From Archilochus colubris (Eukaryota > Chordata > Aves > Apodiformes > Trochilidae), in assembly GCA_023079485.1 (NCBI GenBank), contig CM041085.1, forward strand, positions 31,543,121 to 31,607,120: 64,000 nucleotides of DNA, read 5' to 3'. The first letter of the stretch is position 1. Each line of letters starts with the position of its first letter. Positions 12,901 to 27,900 of the stretch are shown here, piece by piece. The notes under the pieces were generated by a model. The model was not told the DNA's origin and ran no database searches. It saw only the letters and a list, made by a program, of their open reading frames with translations. The position numbers were made by a program, and so were the translations under genes.

Positions 12901-15900
12901 CATTTCACATACACTCACTGAAGAAAATAACACCTTTTCCCCTGATCTCTAAAATGCAAATCAGAGGCATATCCCTATCAACTACTAAGAGAAACCTTCC
13001 CTTTCCATAGATTTTCTAACTTTTCTTGGTTTTCATCATAGATGCTGTCAGAAATAGGTTTCAAAAGCTAATAAATGAATGTTATTTCCCTCTATCATCC
13101 TGCAACATGTGCCGGAGACTCCTGCAGTAGCCACTTACCTTGGAAACAAAACAGTCTGCTATAGCCACAGGATCATTTTCACAGTTTTCCAAATCTTGCA
13201 GAAGTTCACTAAAACAAAGAAAAGGGAAAAGAAAGACAATTATGGCACACCTGGGAATGGACACACCTATATATTCAGAGCCAGGCAGTGCTTCGTCATA
13301 CAAGGCAGTGATGCAGAAAGCCTTTAATGGTATGGGGAGTCCTAAAAAGGGAACAAAACCCCCTTTGATTCCCCTCTTCCACCTAGGTGCTGTTGCTGGA
13401 GTTTTTTGTTTGGAGGTAGAGGAGCACTCTAAGGAAATGGTATTCCCCCATACATAAAAATTCAAGTAATCACAGTGACAATGGATCACTGATCTCCTAA
13501 GCAAAACTGAGCCCCTTCCTCCATATTAACAGTCTTTCTACAACATCAGTGGTGCAGTCAGACACTTGTGTAGCTTGTATGCCAACTAACACAATTAAAA
13601 CTAACAAAATTTAACAGATACTGAAGCACATTCCCTGTCCTATAAAGACTTGATATGTTTTAGGAGCTTTATTTGACTGAGGGAGATGAGGAGCTGGTCT
13701 GAAACACAGATGACAACCAGGGATGTATTACACATACACAAAGAATAGTAATAGTAAGCTCAACTCAGGAAAATTTCTCAGCTTTTACTGGGTTTCTTCA
13801 CTGAAGGAAAATAGTTAGGCTAGAAAAAGTTTTCTGGAAGGGAATATATAAATCCTACATGCATAAAAGTAAAGCCTTACTGGGAGGATTTAATAATTTT
13901 GACATGCCAAGCAGGAAATGAATTCATTGTAACAAGAGCAAAGGAATAAGGGAGGCATGTTCACTGTTGTATGAAACTCAGTTCTCAAAATCCAATTCAG
14001 TGAAAGAAATTGAAACAGAACAAAACCTCAAAGGTCTCCTCTTGATCCAAACAGTCTTCAGTCTTACTGGAAGATGTACTTAGAAAAATGAGAGAAGAAA
14101 CTGAATTTTCTGCCAAATTGTTCTCTGATCAAATTTGTCCTTTTTTTTTTTTTTTTTTTTCCCCTCACCACCAGATGATTTTCCATTTGGGGTTACTTTC
14201 CTCCCAGTTCACAGCTGAACAAGTTTTGCCTAACAGTTGCTACACACATAGCTAGGTAACTACCCTTTTCCCCAATAAGTAGACACAATTTCCCTCTATA
14301 AGTAAGAAAAGGAGTAAGCCAGAAAAGTTTCCTGACTTGTGCTTTGCTTCTCCAGTTACTGCAGGAAGGAAAATATCAGCAGTCACAAGGAACACAGACT
14401 TGAGGTTCAGTGGTCACTAGGCCACTCTGCATAGCAACAATTTAAACTTCACACCTCAGTTTCTCCCATCATCAAAAAGTAAACAAAAAATATGACCCTA
14501 GCTTGATATCGCATGCTTATAAAGAGTAAAAATCATATCAGACAAACTGAACAGGCTCAGACGACTCCTACTGTCCAGCATGCAGATGTTGTCCTGAAGG
14601 CTTGATAATGTAGCACCTTGATTACCATCTTACTCCTATTAATCTGCTATAACACATTTTTTTCCCCTACAAGATACAGTAATGCAACATTTAAAGATTT
14701 TATACTTTCATGCAATGCATCCAAGTTTATGCAGTAAATATGCCAGTGGCTTGTATCTGTAGCACAAGCCTGCAGTGTAATAGTGGTTTGAAAACTTTTG
14801 TTACCTACAATTTACTCTTTTCTGTCTCACTTGGCTGGTAAGAATGGGATTGGTAAAAACAGCCTGCCACTGCAAAAATAACAAATATGTCATGCCCAGG
14901 AATCCTAGAAGACTTAAATAAGTCCCTATAATACCAAGCTGTCATGAAAAAAAAAAGCAGGGCTATTATGTAAACACCTGGCAGGAGGCAGAAGAAACAA
15001 CCAAGAAAAACACTAGTTCTCTTCACCAGAATACCCAAAGGCTTTATTCTGTTCACAGATGGTACCACAGGTCTTGGCCCCTGTGACTCACTTGTGCCAA
15101 CAAGGAAGGGAGCATGAGGAAGCACTGATAGAGGAACTCCATGCTCACCCAGCTGAATCATTAACAAGACTCAGACTGAAGCATGACACAAGCACCAGTG
15201 CCATTTAAGATCACATATACACCTCTCATTTTGATAAGACTTATGCAGATTAAGGAGTTAGAGGTTGGAAAAATCTGAATCTCAACCATCACCATCAATA
15301 GCTAATGCTAACCCTTTGGGGATGAGAGAGGCAAGCACAAGGAGACAGATGATTTTTCATGCAGTGCATTCATTACCTTCTCAAATGAATACAATCTCAT
15401 TAAAATGTCTTTCAGGATGCTTTTTTCTTTTTGAGTACTAATTATTTTCAAGACACTACACTTGTCTTCCTCCCTCTCCATGGGTGAGGACTAAGTAGGA
15501 CAAAGTGCAGATAAGTATTAAGCTGCTGACTACAGGAAATCAAGAGTGAGATAAATACATTCATAGATCTGCAAATAATCATGATATTTGCACATGTAAT
15601 TCAGGCAAGGCACTTGTATTTATTTTACTCATTTTATAACACCACCACACCATTTTAAAGCAAGAGACAAGCATTTTTTCCTCCTTTTTGATCTGAATTG
15701 GAACAAGAGAGAGATGGTAATGACAGGGACAACAGACAGGCAATTTTGGTGGAAGGGAAGGAACGGAAAGATGAAGGAAGGAAACAGCATGGTTTGTCCT
15801 GAACCCCTGACAAAATAAAAAGTTGATGACCAAGTACTCCACAATCTAGCCATAAATGCTAGGTACCAGCATTTCTGAAAACCTTCACTCTCTCAATTTC

Positions 15901-18900
15901 TGCCAGTGCATGGCATTCAAAACAAAAATGGTCATAAGCAGGCTCAATCTGGGCTGTAGAGCAGAATACTTTCACCACAAAGTTATGAAAAATAAATCTG
16001 GCTAAGCTCAAACTTTCAGCAAAAAAAGAAAAACACAATCAAGAGAAATTTAGCCCTTATATAACTTCACTGTCACAAAAATCCTGTGGCCAAGACTAAC
16101 TTCTTTCCACTCCGGAAAAAAAATAACACCTTTTCCCCTACAGGTGACCTCTAAACAGGTTTCATGAAGGCTCCTCCTGACAACAAGCCAGCTCTTGCCA
16201 CCATGAAACTCAGAGCATGAAAACTGCTGAATATGGCAGTGACAGAAAAGGGCCCTTCACTGCACTTGGATGCTTCTGCAGTCACAGATGGAGAAGGCCC
16301 GTGCAGAATGATCTGTGTCAGCAGTAGAGGTTTCAGCTTGGCCTCTCCTAAGATTGTCTGATTGTTGTACTAAAGTGTACTAAACTTTAGCACACTTCTT
16401 TGCAGAGTTCCCAATTCAGATGGAGAGAATTTATGCTTAACTGAAACTGGAAACAATCTCAACAGGAGAGACCAGGGAAGAAAGGAAACAAACACAGACT
16501 CAGAGAACACTCATTCTGAATAAATAAGTTAATAGTGGGGGAGCCTTTCTCAGGGGACAAAGCAGGACCTGTGGACCAGTATACACCCAAGTGATTCTGC
16601 TTTAAGGAATAGCATTCCAAAAAGAGATTATGGTCAGAGGACTGGCAATCACCATCCTAACCACCATTCCTGCCATTCAATACAACACCTAGAAACCATA
16701 AGTAGTTTAGGTGAGAGAAATTCCCATTTACTGAAATTTCTCAGGTCTACACAAAGTCCAAAAAACCCCTCAGCTAAGACTTTTGATTATTGATTAATGG
16801 TCAAATTCAAGGCTGAGAAAAACAAGGTAATTCTGAACCTATAAAAATGATACTCTCAAAAAGCATCTGAAACTACAAACATGGAACTGCAAAATGGATC
16901 AGGGGTAAAAATATGTAAAAAGGCTCAAGAGTTTGTTTAGGGCCAAAGACCTACATGCCACGTTTAACACAAGAAGACCTTGAAGATATATTGGGATCTA
17001 CAATGAGTGCTCAGGCTTAAAAGCTCACAATTTCCATGCAGAATTTTAAATTAGAAGGTCTGAAAGACATAAGTAATTCACTGGAGGTTTTGGACAACTT
17101 TCCATATTTATTTCTAAAATGGTCCCCAAATGCCTTTTTTTTTTTTTTTTTTTTAAAAACAAACCACTTCTGCAAATAATCTTTTGGCTACTCAATTATT
17201 CTGCATAATGACCTGTCATACCCAAAGGTATTTTTATTTATTTCTATTAGGTAGTATTTACAATTATGCTGACATAAATGTGTCCTCACTGCCAAGTCTC
17301 CCATTTCTTTAGCTTTTTCAAGGATCAGAAAATATGATGTCCAGGACCACTTTTTACCATCACGTGATGACTGGGAAGCTGTAAGCTTACAATCATTGTT
17401 TCATGGCTCTAAAACACATGATCAGGCTATCACTATGTATTTTCCATAAGGTTTGTCATTCAGTCAAGTCAGTTGTAGTAGCTGAAGCAGGACACAGTAG
17501 ATTTCTAGTTAAGTGTATTTCCATTACTCTGCAGTGGTTGTTTTAAGCTGGAAAGATTTCAGGTTCCATCTTTGTCCACAAGTTGGGAAAAGACCCATTC
17601 CCACTCTTCCCTTTTATACTGAACAGCAATCCCAAAAGCCGAAGCACTTTAACATAGCTTCCCATGATCATGGAAGAGCACTGAGGATGAGTTTTGACAC
17701 TGCTCCTCTACTTCAGAAACCTCGTTTGATTCAAATAAATTACCTGCTCTTCTTCAAAGACAGCAGTTTGAGAGATGCTTTGTCAGCTGCAACAAAGAGA
17801 GCTATTACAGGAGCTATGGGATGTAAAGACATGGGAACTTCACACCAATGTATTTCTTGTATCAATTGAATAGTCAGGTTTTCCTTAATCCTGAGTAAAT
17901 AAATCACTTTTATGTTAATAGAGAATTCTGGCAAAAGTAGCAGTAGGATGCTCCCAAACCTGCAGATTCTGCAGGTCTCACACAATATGACACTAGCTAT
18001 ACAAGCTAGAAATTTTACCTCAGGTTCCCAATATACACCAGAATCCCATTTGTGGAATTTTAGAGAAGATTGTACAGATATTGAACAGAAGCTACTGGAT
18101 CTCAGTGATGCACATTTATGCCTGCAGTATTGTCTTGTCTTTTTGTGTACCAATCAACAACTCTGAAAAGGCAAGAATTTCATTTAGTGGTTTTGCACTA
18201 GGCTCAGTTAGGGGACAGAGTGGGTTAAGCTTAAATTCGTGGAAATACCCAGCATGAAAACAAAAAAAGCAAATGGAGAACACATTTGATTCATAAACTG
18301 CTAAAAAAATCTGATCTCAGCAAACCAACACTGCTGAGAATCAAAGATAGGCCATTTCTCAATTCATGTCTCTCGGCTGCATTAAAGCAATAACAGAGTG
18401 TTTGCTTGGCTTGCTCCCACCCCATTAGCACAGGCTACTGAACTGTTTCCATGTAGTTAAATATGAATTTACCTGTTGAAATGATAGATATCCCGTATGT
18501 TTCCAAACAGGGCTGATCGCTCTTCTGTCCCCAGGGAGAGCTTGGTGTGATCAGTGATACAATCGAGGTAATCCTACAAGAGGAATGAGAAGAAGGCCTT
18601 CAGACATTTCCTCCTTTTCTAGATCAGTAAGCAGAGCTGTGTTTTACTCTACGAGATGAGTCTCTTCATATCAGTTTCACCTTATTATTACAGTAAAGTC
18701 TTTAGTAGCCCCTCTGTGAACAGTCATTCTATTATGTGAGGTAACAGTACTCATCTGTTCATGGAAACCAAGAAAATAACAAAAGACTGAACTCTGACTT
18801 GGAGCCCATAGACAGGACAGCCAACATTTCTCTTACTACTGATACACAAATGTATTCAGACCTAACTCACAATGACAGATTAACTGATCATTTAACTGGC

Positions 18901-21900
18901 TCAAGGACAAAAGAAAAATATAAAAATGAGATGTAGAATGGAATTTAATGCGGTCCCAGTAACATAAAACCTGTATAATGAGGAGCAGAAAGCATACAAG
19001 CAACAGACTCAGAAGAGCAACGACTACAATTTTTTTCTTTTTTTTTTTTTTAAATCACAGTTCAGAAAACAATACAGAGTTTGTAGGGGACAGATCTCAA
19101 CATAAAAGCGTGCATGCAATTCAACTACACATACAGGTACATTGCAAATTACATTGCTATACACTCCAGCAAAGATTTCCTTTTGCATTTACAATAGTGA
19201 TAGTGTCTCACGCAGGGACTTTAACTGAATAGGAACAAGAGAGCTAGAAAAAGCTCAGATCAGCAGTGTTCTAGGATAACAACTTGCCCACCTCTTCCTT
19301 CATTTTGGTAACAGCTCAGCCCCCAAAGAGTCATCTTGCATTCTGTAGCTGCTACAGTAATAAAATTCTCAGATAAAGGCAAACAAATCCAGCAAGCTAT
19401 TCAACTAACTACGACTCATAAACCAAGAAACCCAATGTGCTGCTACATTCATGAAGAAATTCTGCTGGAGTACGGAAATAAACTAAAAGTGAAAACAGCT
19501 GAAACAATGTGAAATAAAAATAAATAAAATCTCTTAGCCTAGGGCTAGACAACATGGTGTGGCAACCTCCCAAAAGCAACACAACATTCCATGGTGCTTC
19601 CAAGGAAGGAGCCCTGCAAAACATCAACCAGACCATGCTTCTAACATATAACTGTGTTTCAGTGTCATAAAGAAAAAAATATCATAGAACACATACATTG
19701 ACCACAAAAGGTTTGTACCAACCATGGATATGACTTTTGGCTTTTGATGCCCTCACCTAAGGAAGGTCAAGAATTGCAGTGCCCATGCCTCTGACTCCAT
19801 ATACTTTTCTACCAAAAGAGTGTCAGTGGAGTTATGGGTATAAGCAAGACTCAGATTTAGGTACCACTTCCTTGCTATCTCCCTTTATCTTAATGCTTAA
19901 AAATCCAAACTCTTTGGTCACTTCAGTTAAAGGTACCCAAAACTCAGTATTTTTTTGCAAGCAAGCAAGGTTGTTCCAATACAACCCTAGTGTCTTCAAG
20001 AAGAGCAACAAGCAACAAAGGGCAGGCAATCAGACAGGTCCCCAGGGATCCACCTCATCTCTTTTGTGATGGCATCTGATCTGTACTACACCTTCTCTTC
20101 TAGCTGACAGCAGCCTCATAGTCCAAGTCTGCCCTTGAAATACATTTGTGCAATAAGTCTCTGGAACAGCATCCCTGGGGCTCTCTGAACTTGTTCTTGG
20201 CTGTTTAGTTACCCTGGGAAGCTGCATAAGAGTAAAAGGTTCAGTATGGTGAGGCAGAGAGGACTGCAGCAAGCAAAACACTAGGTCAAAGGCAGAAGTA
20301 GATTATAGATTCAGGGCTACTCCAGTGATGGCAGTAAATAAATAACCTTTTCTGGCCACTAATACAAATCTGCACGGAACAACAAAGAACAGAAAAGCTC
20401 CAGTAGAACTGTGATGCTCTGAAAACATTTGAGCCCTGCATGAACACTGCAGCAGCCCGAGCTGGTATGATAGAATGGGTTGCAGGGGAATGGAAATCTT
20501 AAAATAAGTCACTCGATACAGAATGACTGTTGAATAGAGGGATTCCTTTCATTTCCATTCATCTCAGCATAGCTGGAGCTTGGTTTTCCCCAAAATAACA
20601 AACAGTTCACAGTTATTTCCAGTAATGTAAACAGTGTTATAAGCTAGCTTGTACTCCTTTTGTCCTCTTATCTTCGTTTCTCTTGACATACTCATAACTC
20701 TTCTCAGATTTTTACCAACTCCTAGTAAGAAAGAGGGAACCAAATAATTCCTAATGCTCCTGCCAAGCAGCAGCCTGCAGGTGCTTTGGCAGTTTTCCAG
20801 CATACCCATAGTGTATGCCAGGATCAGGTTATACCACACACCCACTGCTTGTGCTTGCATTTGCTAATAAGTTCCTTGAGACTGTGCTTCAGACCCTCTT
20901 CTCCTAGCATCAGGACCAGAAACAAACCAGAAACTAATGCCTGGATTTCTGCCTACCTAGAGTAAAAGGAGATGGTTATCTGCTTCAGATGCTTGGCATT
21001 CAGAGCCCCCTTCTATTTCACCTCGTACTGTTAAGAAAACACGCAGGGTTTGGGACTGCTTTCATAGGTTTGTTTTGTTTTGGTTTTTATTTATTTTATT
21101 TTATTTTATTACTGACTCGAGGGCTGTAAAAGTCTGACAGCTACAGACATGTCCATGCTGCTGTGACATGTGTAAGCAGATACCTGAGCTAGACACAAAT
21201 CGCCTGACATAGCACTGACAGCATGGTAGTCACAGCAGCAAAAAGCTTCAGATATCCATGGTTATCTGAAAGAGGTGGACACTGGACACTCCTGACACAG
21301 TCCTTTGATGAAGTCCATGCACAGCACAGCACTTGGCACAGACACAGCCAGTGGGACCCTTCTAGTTACACTGTTTCAGAGTATGTGTGGTCTCGTATGG
21401 GCTTCGGGAACTTATCCAGGAAACAGATGCAGTATTGGCATATAATGTCCTCTGCAAGGCCAACACCACAGGTAGATCAAAGCTACACAGCCATGGGGTT
21501 TTTCCTAATTATTTCTTAGTAAATGGTACTTTACCCCCATGGTAGTCACTGCAGCCTCTTGCAGCTTATCAACAGCTGTTATCATCTGAAGCCATAATGA
21601 AAGGTTTGGAGCTACAAGATAACAGGGCAGGCTGCAGCTGTAATGACATGGTGCAGAAATCAATGAAATTTATCAGAAAAGAGTACAGACCTTATTCACT
21701 TTATTTGTTCCTTGTCAGCATCTGTGGACCCTCTGTCAGCACTGAATGATTTGTTTACAGCCTTTGCCTTCACCAGTCTTTTATTGCTTCTTTGCATTTA
21801 TGGCAAAACCACTGCATTTACTTTATAGGAGAAAAAAAATTAGCAGTCTCCTTTGGGTTGATCTAAGGAGCAAGGTCTTCTTCTAATGGTATTCCACACT

Positions 21901-24900
21901 TTTCCCATGCCATTCCCTGAAACTCTCCAAAAACTGTAAGAGTCTTCCCAGACTGCCCTGCCTGCCTTGCTTGTTGTTTGACATTTGCCTTTGATCACAA
22001 GACCATCAGAAGCATGTCTTTTAGAAGCTGCACATCTTGACTACCATCTCCTCTATAATCACACAAGAAAGATCTCTGGGAGAACAAAACCATGACAAAA
22101 CTAACCTCAGAGGCTAAAAATACAAATATATGAATTGGAAACGAGAGAAAACCAAGCAAAAGACAAAACAAGAAAAAAAATATCTTCACATTGATCAAAC
22201 AAATTTTTTTCATGACCAAACTTCAGAGACTAAATGCAAATTAGTGGAACATTTTTATCTAGCCACCCAGGTTTCCCTTCAAAGACAGACACACACTTAG
22301 CTTTAAAATCAGACTACAGGCTTGACAACAATGAATAATGTCAACCATTAATGTGACAATGTGAAAATTACACATAAAACTAAGTAATATTAATGGTAAT
22401 GTTGACATGTTAATGCTAAAAAATTGGTAAAAGCCCCACTGCCTTGTAAAACTAGAATCAATTTTTATATTTTTTTTTCCTTACTATTCATTTATGGATT
22501 TATCTGGCATGTACAGAAACATACCCTGAATGCCTTCTGGGTCAAAAAATAGCATACTATCCACAACAGGTGGCCAAGGATGTGAATTCTCATCACAGTA
22601 GCTCACTGCAGCTCTTCAATTATTTTAAGTGCAGCTGTACCATACAAAGGTGCAGTTGGAAACCAAACATACCTGGCTTTCTTGCTTGGTTCCTTTAGCT
22701 AGATGAGTCCGAGGACTGACTGAGACCCAAATCAAATTCATCTCCTTCCCATATCAACCCTAAAACACTTTGTGAGAATTTGCTACCAAGCAGCAAGTTT
22801 CTCCAATTCCCACACGTGTAACACAACCACTAAGCCAGGCTGCAAGTAACACAGACACATTGTCATAGAGTAGGCTAATTCAGCTAAATACTTATATTTA
22901 ACAATATAAGCTATTTCTAGCTGTAGATAGAGTTTAGTTTGAGTGTCATAAAAATCAGAACTGTATTTTTTTCTCTTGTAGATGTTGCACATTATTGATG
23001 CCAGTAAATCAAGCCTCAAAAAATCCTTGCATTGCCGACCACCATACAGCTCTTTTACATATAAAACCAGAAACCTAAATAAAGAAGGAAATTCTTTATT
23101 TAACCTAGCATGTCTTTCTACTTCTAGTGGAAAATGGGGGAGCTATGGAATGGTATTTGGTGGGTGGTGTGGGTTTTTTTTTAAAGACATTGGAAGCAAG
23201 AAAATCCTAACAGCAGCCAGAGAACAGAGAAGTCCAAAAGACCAGCACTGTCTCGGGCTACATGAAGCCACCCACTGAAAGCCAAAGCCAGGGTCTTTCT
23301 GAGGACAACACAGACTTGGAGATGTGGCCTCCTCTGCTTGCTTCAGCAACAGGAGCAGAAAGCTCCCAGGCTCCATACATTTCCTACCCCTCTTTCCCAT
23401 TTGCTTCACCCCTCTCAGTACATTGCAGACAAGACTGCCAGTTGTCAGTGCAAGCAAACCTCTGACCCTCATGGCAAACAGCTCCCCTGGGAGTTGCAGG
23501 TGGGATCCAAAGCACTGACCCTGTCAGCAAGGGAGAAGAGTAAGAATACCTCCCACCGACAGCCAGCAAGCCTCCAAATGGGAATAGATAAAGTAATCCC
23601 TATGCCTTACACAGTCTGCTACTAGATGAGGTTTGTAATAGATGCTGTTCTTCTCTGATCTCTGTGCAGAAGAACAGAGTCTCTGAACAGGCAGGAGTCC
23701 ACCTCAGTGGCATCAGTCCTCTCCCCAGGCTCCAGGAGGAGGTAGCAGAGGAAGACACAGTGCACTCACCTGGGTTTATGACCAGCTTCCTCAGAACTAC
23801 CCCATTCAGACATGCAGTGCTGTGGATAACAGCAACACAGCAGGCGTGACACAGTAAGACGATGCTTTCCTGACTGCATGCAGGAAGGACAAAGATTGAT
23901 GGTGAGAGCACTTGTGAGAACATGGTATGAGGAAAGACTAAAATTAGAGAAGCACATTTAAGTTTTCTTTCCACTGTTCAACATAGCAGAGTAAGGTGAT
24001 CTGAGAGACTACTCCCTATCCTTTCCACAGTTGCAGTTCTGCAAATAAGTTAAAGTTAACAGCATTAACTTAAATTTTACCTACAGAAGAAAAGGGAAAG
24101 AAAAAATTTATTTTCATTGAGCTATTCCTGATTAGCACATTTTCTATAATCAACATAACTTCCTCACCTACGTTACATATGATAAACACTGCTCCATCCA
24201 CAGATACTAAAGGTCTGGAAGCAGTGACCCCTAGTAGTTTCACTCAGCTTTACCCACATGCATGGAAAGCCACAGGGGGAGTACGTGTGAGCCCAAATTA
24301 GTAGCGAGGAATTCCTGAGTCCTAACACTACGCCTTGCACCTCTAAAACGCATGCTTTCTTTGCTTTAGGCTGCCTTTCAACAGTTGTGCCTGAGCAGAA
24401 CATGAGCACAGATGGAGTTGTACACAAAGTCAGAAATTTCTAGGGCACATCAATGTCAACAGAGCAGCAGTCAGGAGATCTTGTCACAGGACAAGTTGTC
24501 AGAGCACGGCTAGTCCCCAGAACTGAGCCATGGAAAGAAGTCCCTCAGCACTCCTTAGGCTGTTGCACAGAGTCCATCCCCAGGCTTCCTGGGCTAGCAC
24601 AACAGTCTTGCCCCTCTGCAGGGCTGGGGGGTAGGAGCAGAGCTTTCTGCAGCTGGGGGTTCTCCCTTACAAGCCCCTAAAGCAGGCTATGCACACCCTT
24701 TTGCCCTGCCCTAGGATGCCCATGTCAGCTTCCAGCACTGCCCCAAAGACTGTTCCTAGGACTGGAACAAAAGGAGCCACATGTCCAACAATATCTGCTC
24801 CACCACCGCAGGGTTTTTTTGTGGTTTTTTTTTTTTCCCCCAATGCATGCTTTCTTCTGTTGCCTCTGTCTCATGAGCTACTTTAGAAGGAACTTTGTGT

Positions 24901-27900
24901 CTAGGATGCTCTCTGGAGCATTAAAACCTGCCATCAGCTGGTTCAGGGTTGACCTGAAAGCCTGCTCACCTAGACTGCTTTCATGGCTTTTGACTTCTGC
25001 GCTGAAGTGAATTTTTGCTCTAATGAAACACAATCAAAGTTTAGTAATATTCTCCTATTCAACTGCAGGAATTTGATGTTGAAATTTCTTACTGTAAAAC
25101 ACTACTTTGGAAGACAGGCTGTCAATTAAATCAAACTGTAATTTGATAGAGATGCTCTAAAAGTAACTGGGATTCATGGATTTTACACCAACAGGTACCC
25201 TACATTTTCCATCATCCATCTGTCAAGAAAGCATAAGTAAATCAGCAGGAACAGAAATTCACATGTGACCCCAGTTGGACACTTCAGTACACTACAATAT
25301 TGAAGTTGTAACCCACTAGATTAAAACCACACCCCACATTTATCTTCAGGAATCAGCCAGCACCCACTGCTACCTTAGAGCTACAGGAATTTCTCCAAAA
25401 AGCTGGTGCTCAGAATTAGTGCTCAGAGGTGCACTGTGAGAGAGAGGGAAGTTCAGAGAAAGGATGGAGAACATGGGATAAGAACAAGTCCTATCAGTAG
25501 TTTACTGACATTTCATTGAAGAGCTATGTGAGGTGCTCATCTAACCAACTTCCTAAAGTTAAGAGAAAGCACAACAAAAATAAGATACAGTAATGAGAAC
25601 AGTAAAATGAAAACATTAAACAGTAATCAGGATATCAAACTGTTTGAGGTTGCTAGGCAGATGAATTAAGTGCTCTAAAAGATTTCTAAATCTAAGGGTT
25701 TCAGATGAGCCTTGACATTATCATTGTCAATCACCATCATTCAATAACCTAGAGCTTTTTTATAAAGTACCAGCTGAAAATGTTTAATAATTATAAATTT
25801 AAAAAAAATAATAATCTCAAAGTTCATCAGGACACATATAAAGTAACTCTCACAATACAGTTTAGTTTGTCTGATTATAACCTTATTGAACCATATTCAA
25901 GCAAAACACAGAGATTTATTACAGCATATTTAGCCTTTGAATGTGTGAATCACCCCAGGAAAGGAACCTGATACTTGTGTTGTAGACCTTTGTCTTGTTA
26001 AATAAACTTTCTCCAATTTGTAAGGCAAATGAATGCTAACATTTTTTAAAAGAGATCATGATATGCTTACAAGTTAAAGGACACATTCCAGAAGATAAAT
26101 GTTTATTTTAGAACACAAGAAGGGAAATGGCAAGAGTCTGTTTTCCAAAGAATGAAGATGCAAACCCAACATAATGGAGAAAATCTGCACACATCCTAAA
26201 CACGCATATATCCTAACCTTAGTAACCACATGACTCCCAGAAACTTAAGGATAAACTTAACTTTTATTATTAGTATTTGAACAGTAATTAAATGTAAGCT
26301 TATAGTAGTGGGTGGTTTGCAAGTGAAAACTCTTTAAAAAGTATCTTATTTGCAAAATGGTCTTCTCATGAAACCACAAAATATAGCAGCTACTTCCACA
26401 CCCTAATTCGTGGGAGTGGTAAGAGTGGAAAAGAGAGACTTCCATGTGGTTTGTTAAGCTTTCAGGCTTAAAGGTCATGGAATACTAGAACACTGCTCTG
26501 TGACAAGCAATATTTAAAAACAATGATATAAAAATAATATAACAAAAAATTTAAAAGCGGTCAATATTTCCATGGATGAATATGGAAATGGCCATAATAA
26601 GCAAATAAAACTTTAGAAATCACCTGTCTAGATGGAAAGGCAGACATTTTTTGGCTGAGGTTCATTTCCAAATTCTGAAATTTCTTTACAGAAATCCCAA
26701 TCATTCTAAAAAAAGAAGTATCATCATATATTATAACTTACAAAAGATTTCACAAGATAAGCTGTACTTTCTCTCTCCTGCCTCTCAGCTCTCAGATCTA
26801 TTCCCCCCAATTTTACAGTCCACCGTCTACAAACCTTCCCAGAGCTGCTGCTGTGCTCTTCCAAGTCCTCATTCAGTGACAATGAGCAACAGCAAGCTGG
26901 AGGGCAGAGGTGAACAGATCTCTGGTTAAATTCTGAATTTCAGAAGGGCTCTGTAAATCACACCCAGGGCACACAACCTCCGGCTCCAGCCTCAGCGCAG
27001 TCACAGGAGCAAAGTTTCCCTCCAGGAGCTCCCTGCCCACCACCAGGACTCTTAATGGCATACTCAACATTTAACTACATCTTCCCTTTGGCTCCTCCCT
27101 CCCAAAAGAATAAATCTTACTGGAACAGAATATTAACTTTTATCCTTTTATCTATATTAATTAGCATTTAGAAAGTGGGTAAGTGGTTGCAAACAGCACA
27201 GTTGAGGGATTTTGACCCTAATGCAAGAAAAGGGAGGGCAAGAGCAGTGGCAGAGAGGCTTTTTGGTAATTCTGCAGCTTCCTGGAAGAGCAGCAAGCAT
27301 TCCTAATGCTTTTCTTCCACCCAGAGCTTGAGAAAGGCTCGCTGTACATTTGTAGACAATTCACTCATTACCACAGTATAACACACTCTTGTGTGCTGAC
27401 CATACACAGAGCTGACCTTACACCAAACAAAAGTTACAGCTAGATGCTTCTGCAGTCTTGATGTCTGCAGTTCCAGCCATAGAGGGTGAAGCTCAACAAT
27501 CACCTGACAAAAGCCATCCCTGTCCCAGCACGTTTCTACAAGCTAGCTGTAAGAAAAGAACTGGATGCAAAGCAGAGGTAGTGAAAACACAAGGCAGCTA
27601 TGAGATTTTATTTAGCATCTTTCAAATCCTTGGGAATGTGCCAACTGAAAGACATTTATGAATGGTACCAGCAGAAATAAGACCAAGTATAGCGATAATG
27701 TAGATAAGAAATAACATGCATCAGTATATTTAACCCTGGCTTTGCAAATTTTGTGTGAGGTTAGTTTACAAACAGCTCCCTGTTCATACAAAGGCAGTAG
27801 CCTTTACCATCTAAGTGTTGTGCTTGGTTACTTCTCATTCTTCTTTAGTTACATCTGGTCCTTCACAACACAATATATTCCTATTGTGCTGCTATAAATC

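Larger units (their letters stand above)
6289..13138 (-). other. PLEKHG1 intron (6.9 kb)
   Basis: Unique AT-rich sequence with no identified transposon. It includes an AT microsatellite with a duplicated 20-mer near 8240-8320 and a perfect 11-bp hairpin at 12070-12098. ORFs up to 147 codons (8651-9094, minus) show no recognisable domain and are of chance length. Confidence 0.8.
13209..18472 (-). other. PLEKHG1 intron (5.3 kb)
   Basis: No transposon recognised. Contains two T20 homopolymers (14141-14160, 17135-17154) and an imperfect inverted repeat at 16375-16395. The ORF at 17740-18153 (minus) has no recognisable motif. Confidence 0.8.

Noticed and set aside
13082..13504. 140-codon minus-strand ORF as one exon
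   Set aside because: Only 13139-13208 matches the PLEKHG1 protein, with good splice sites at both ends. The rest is intron read-through.
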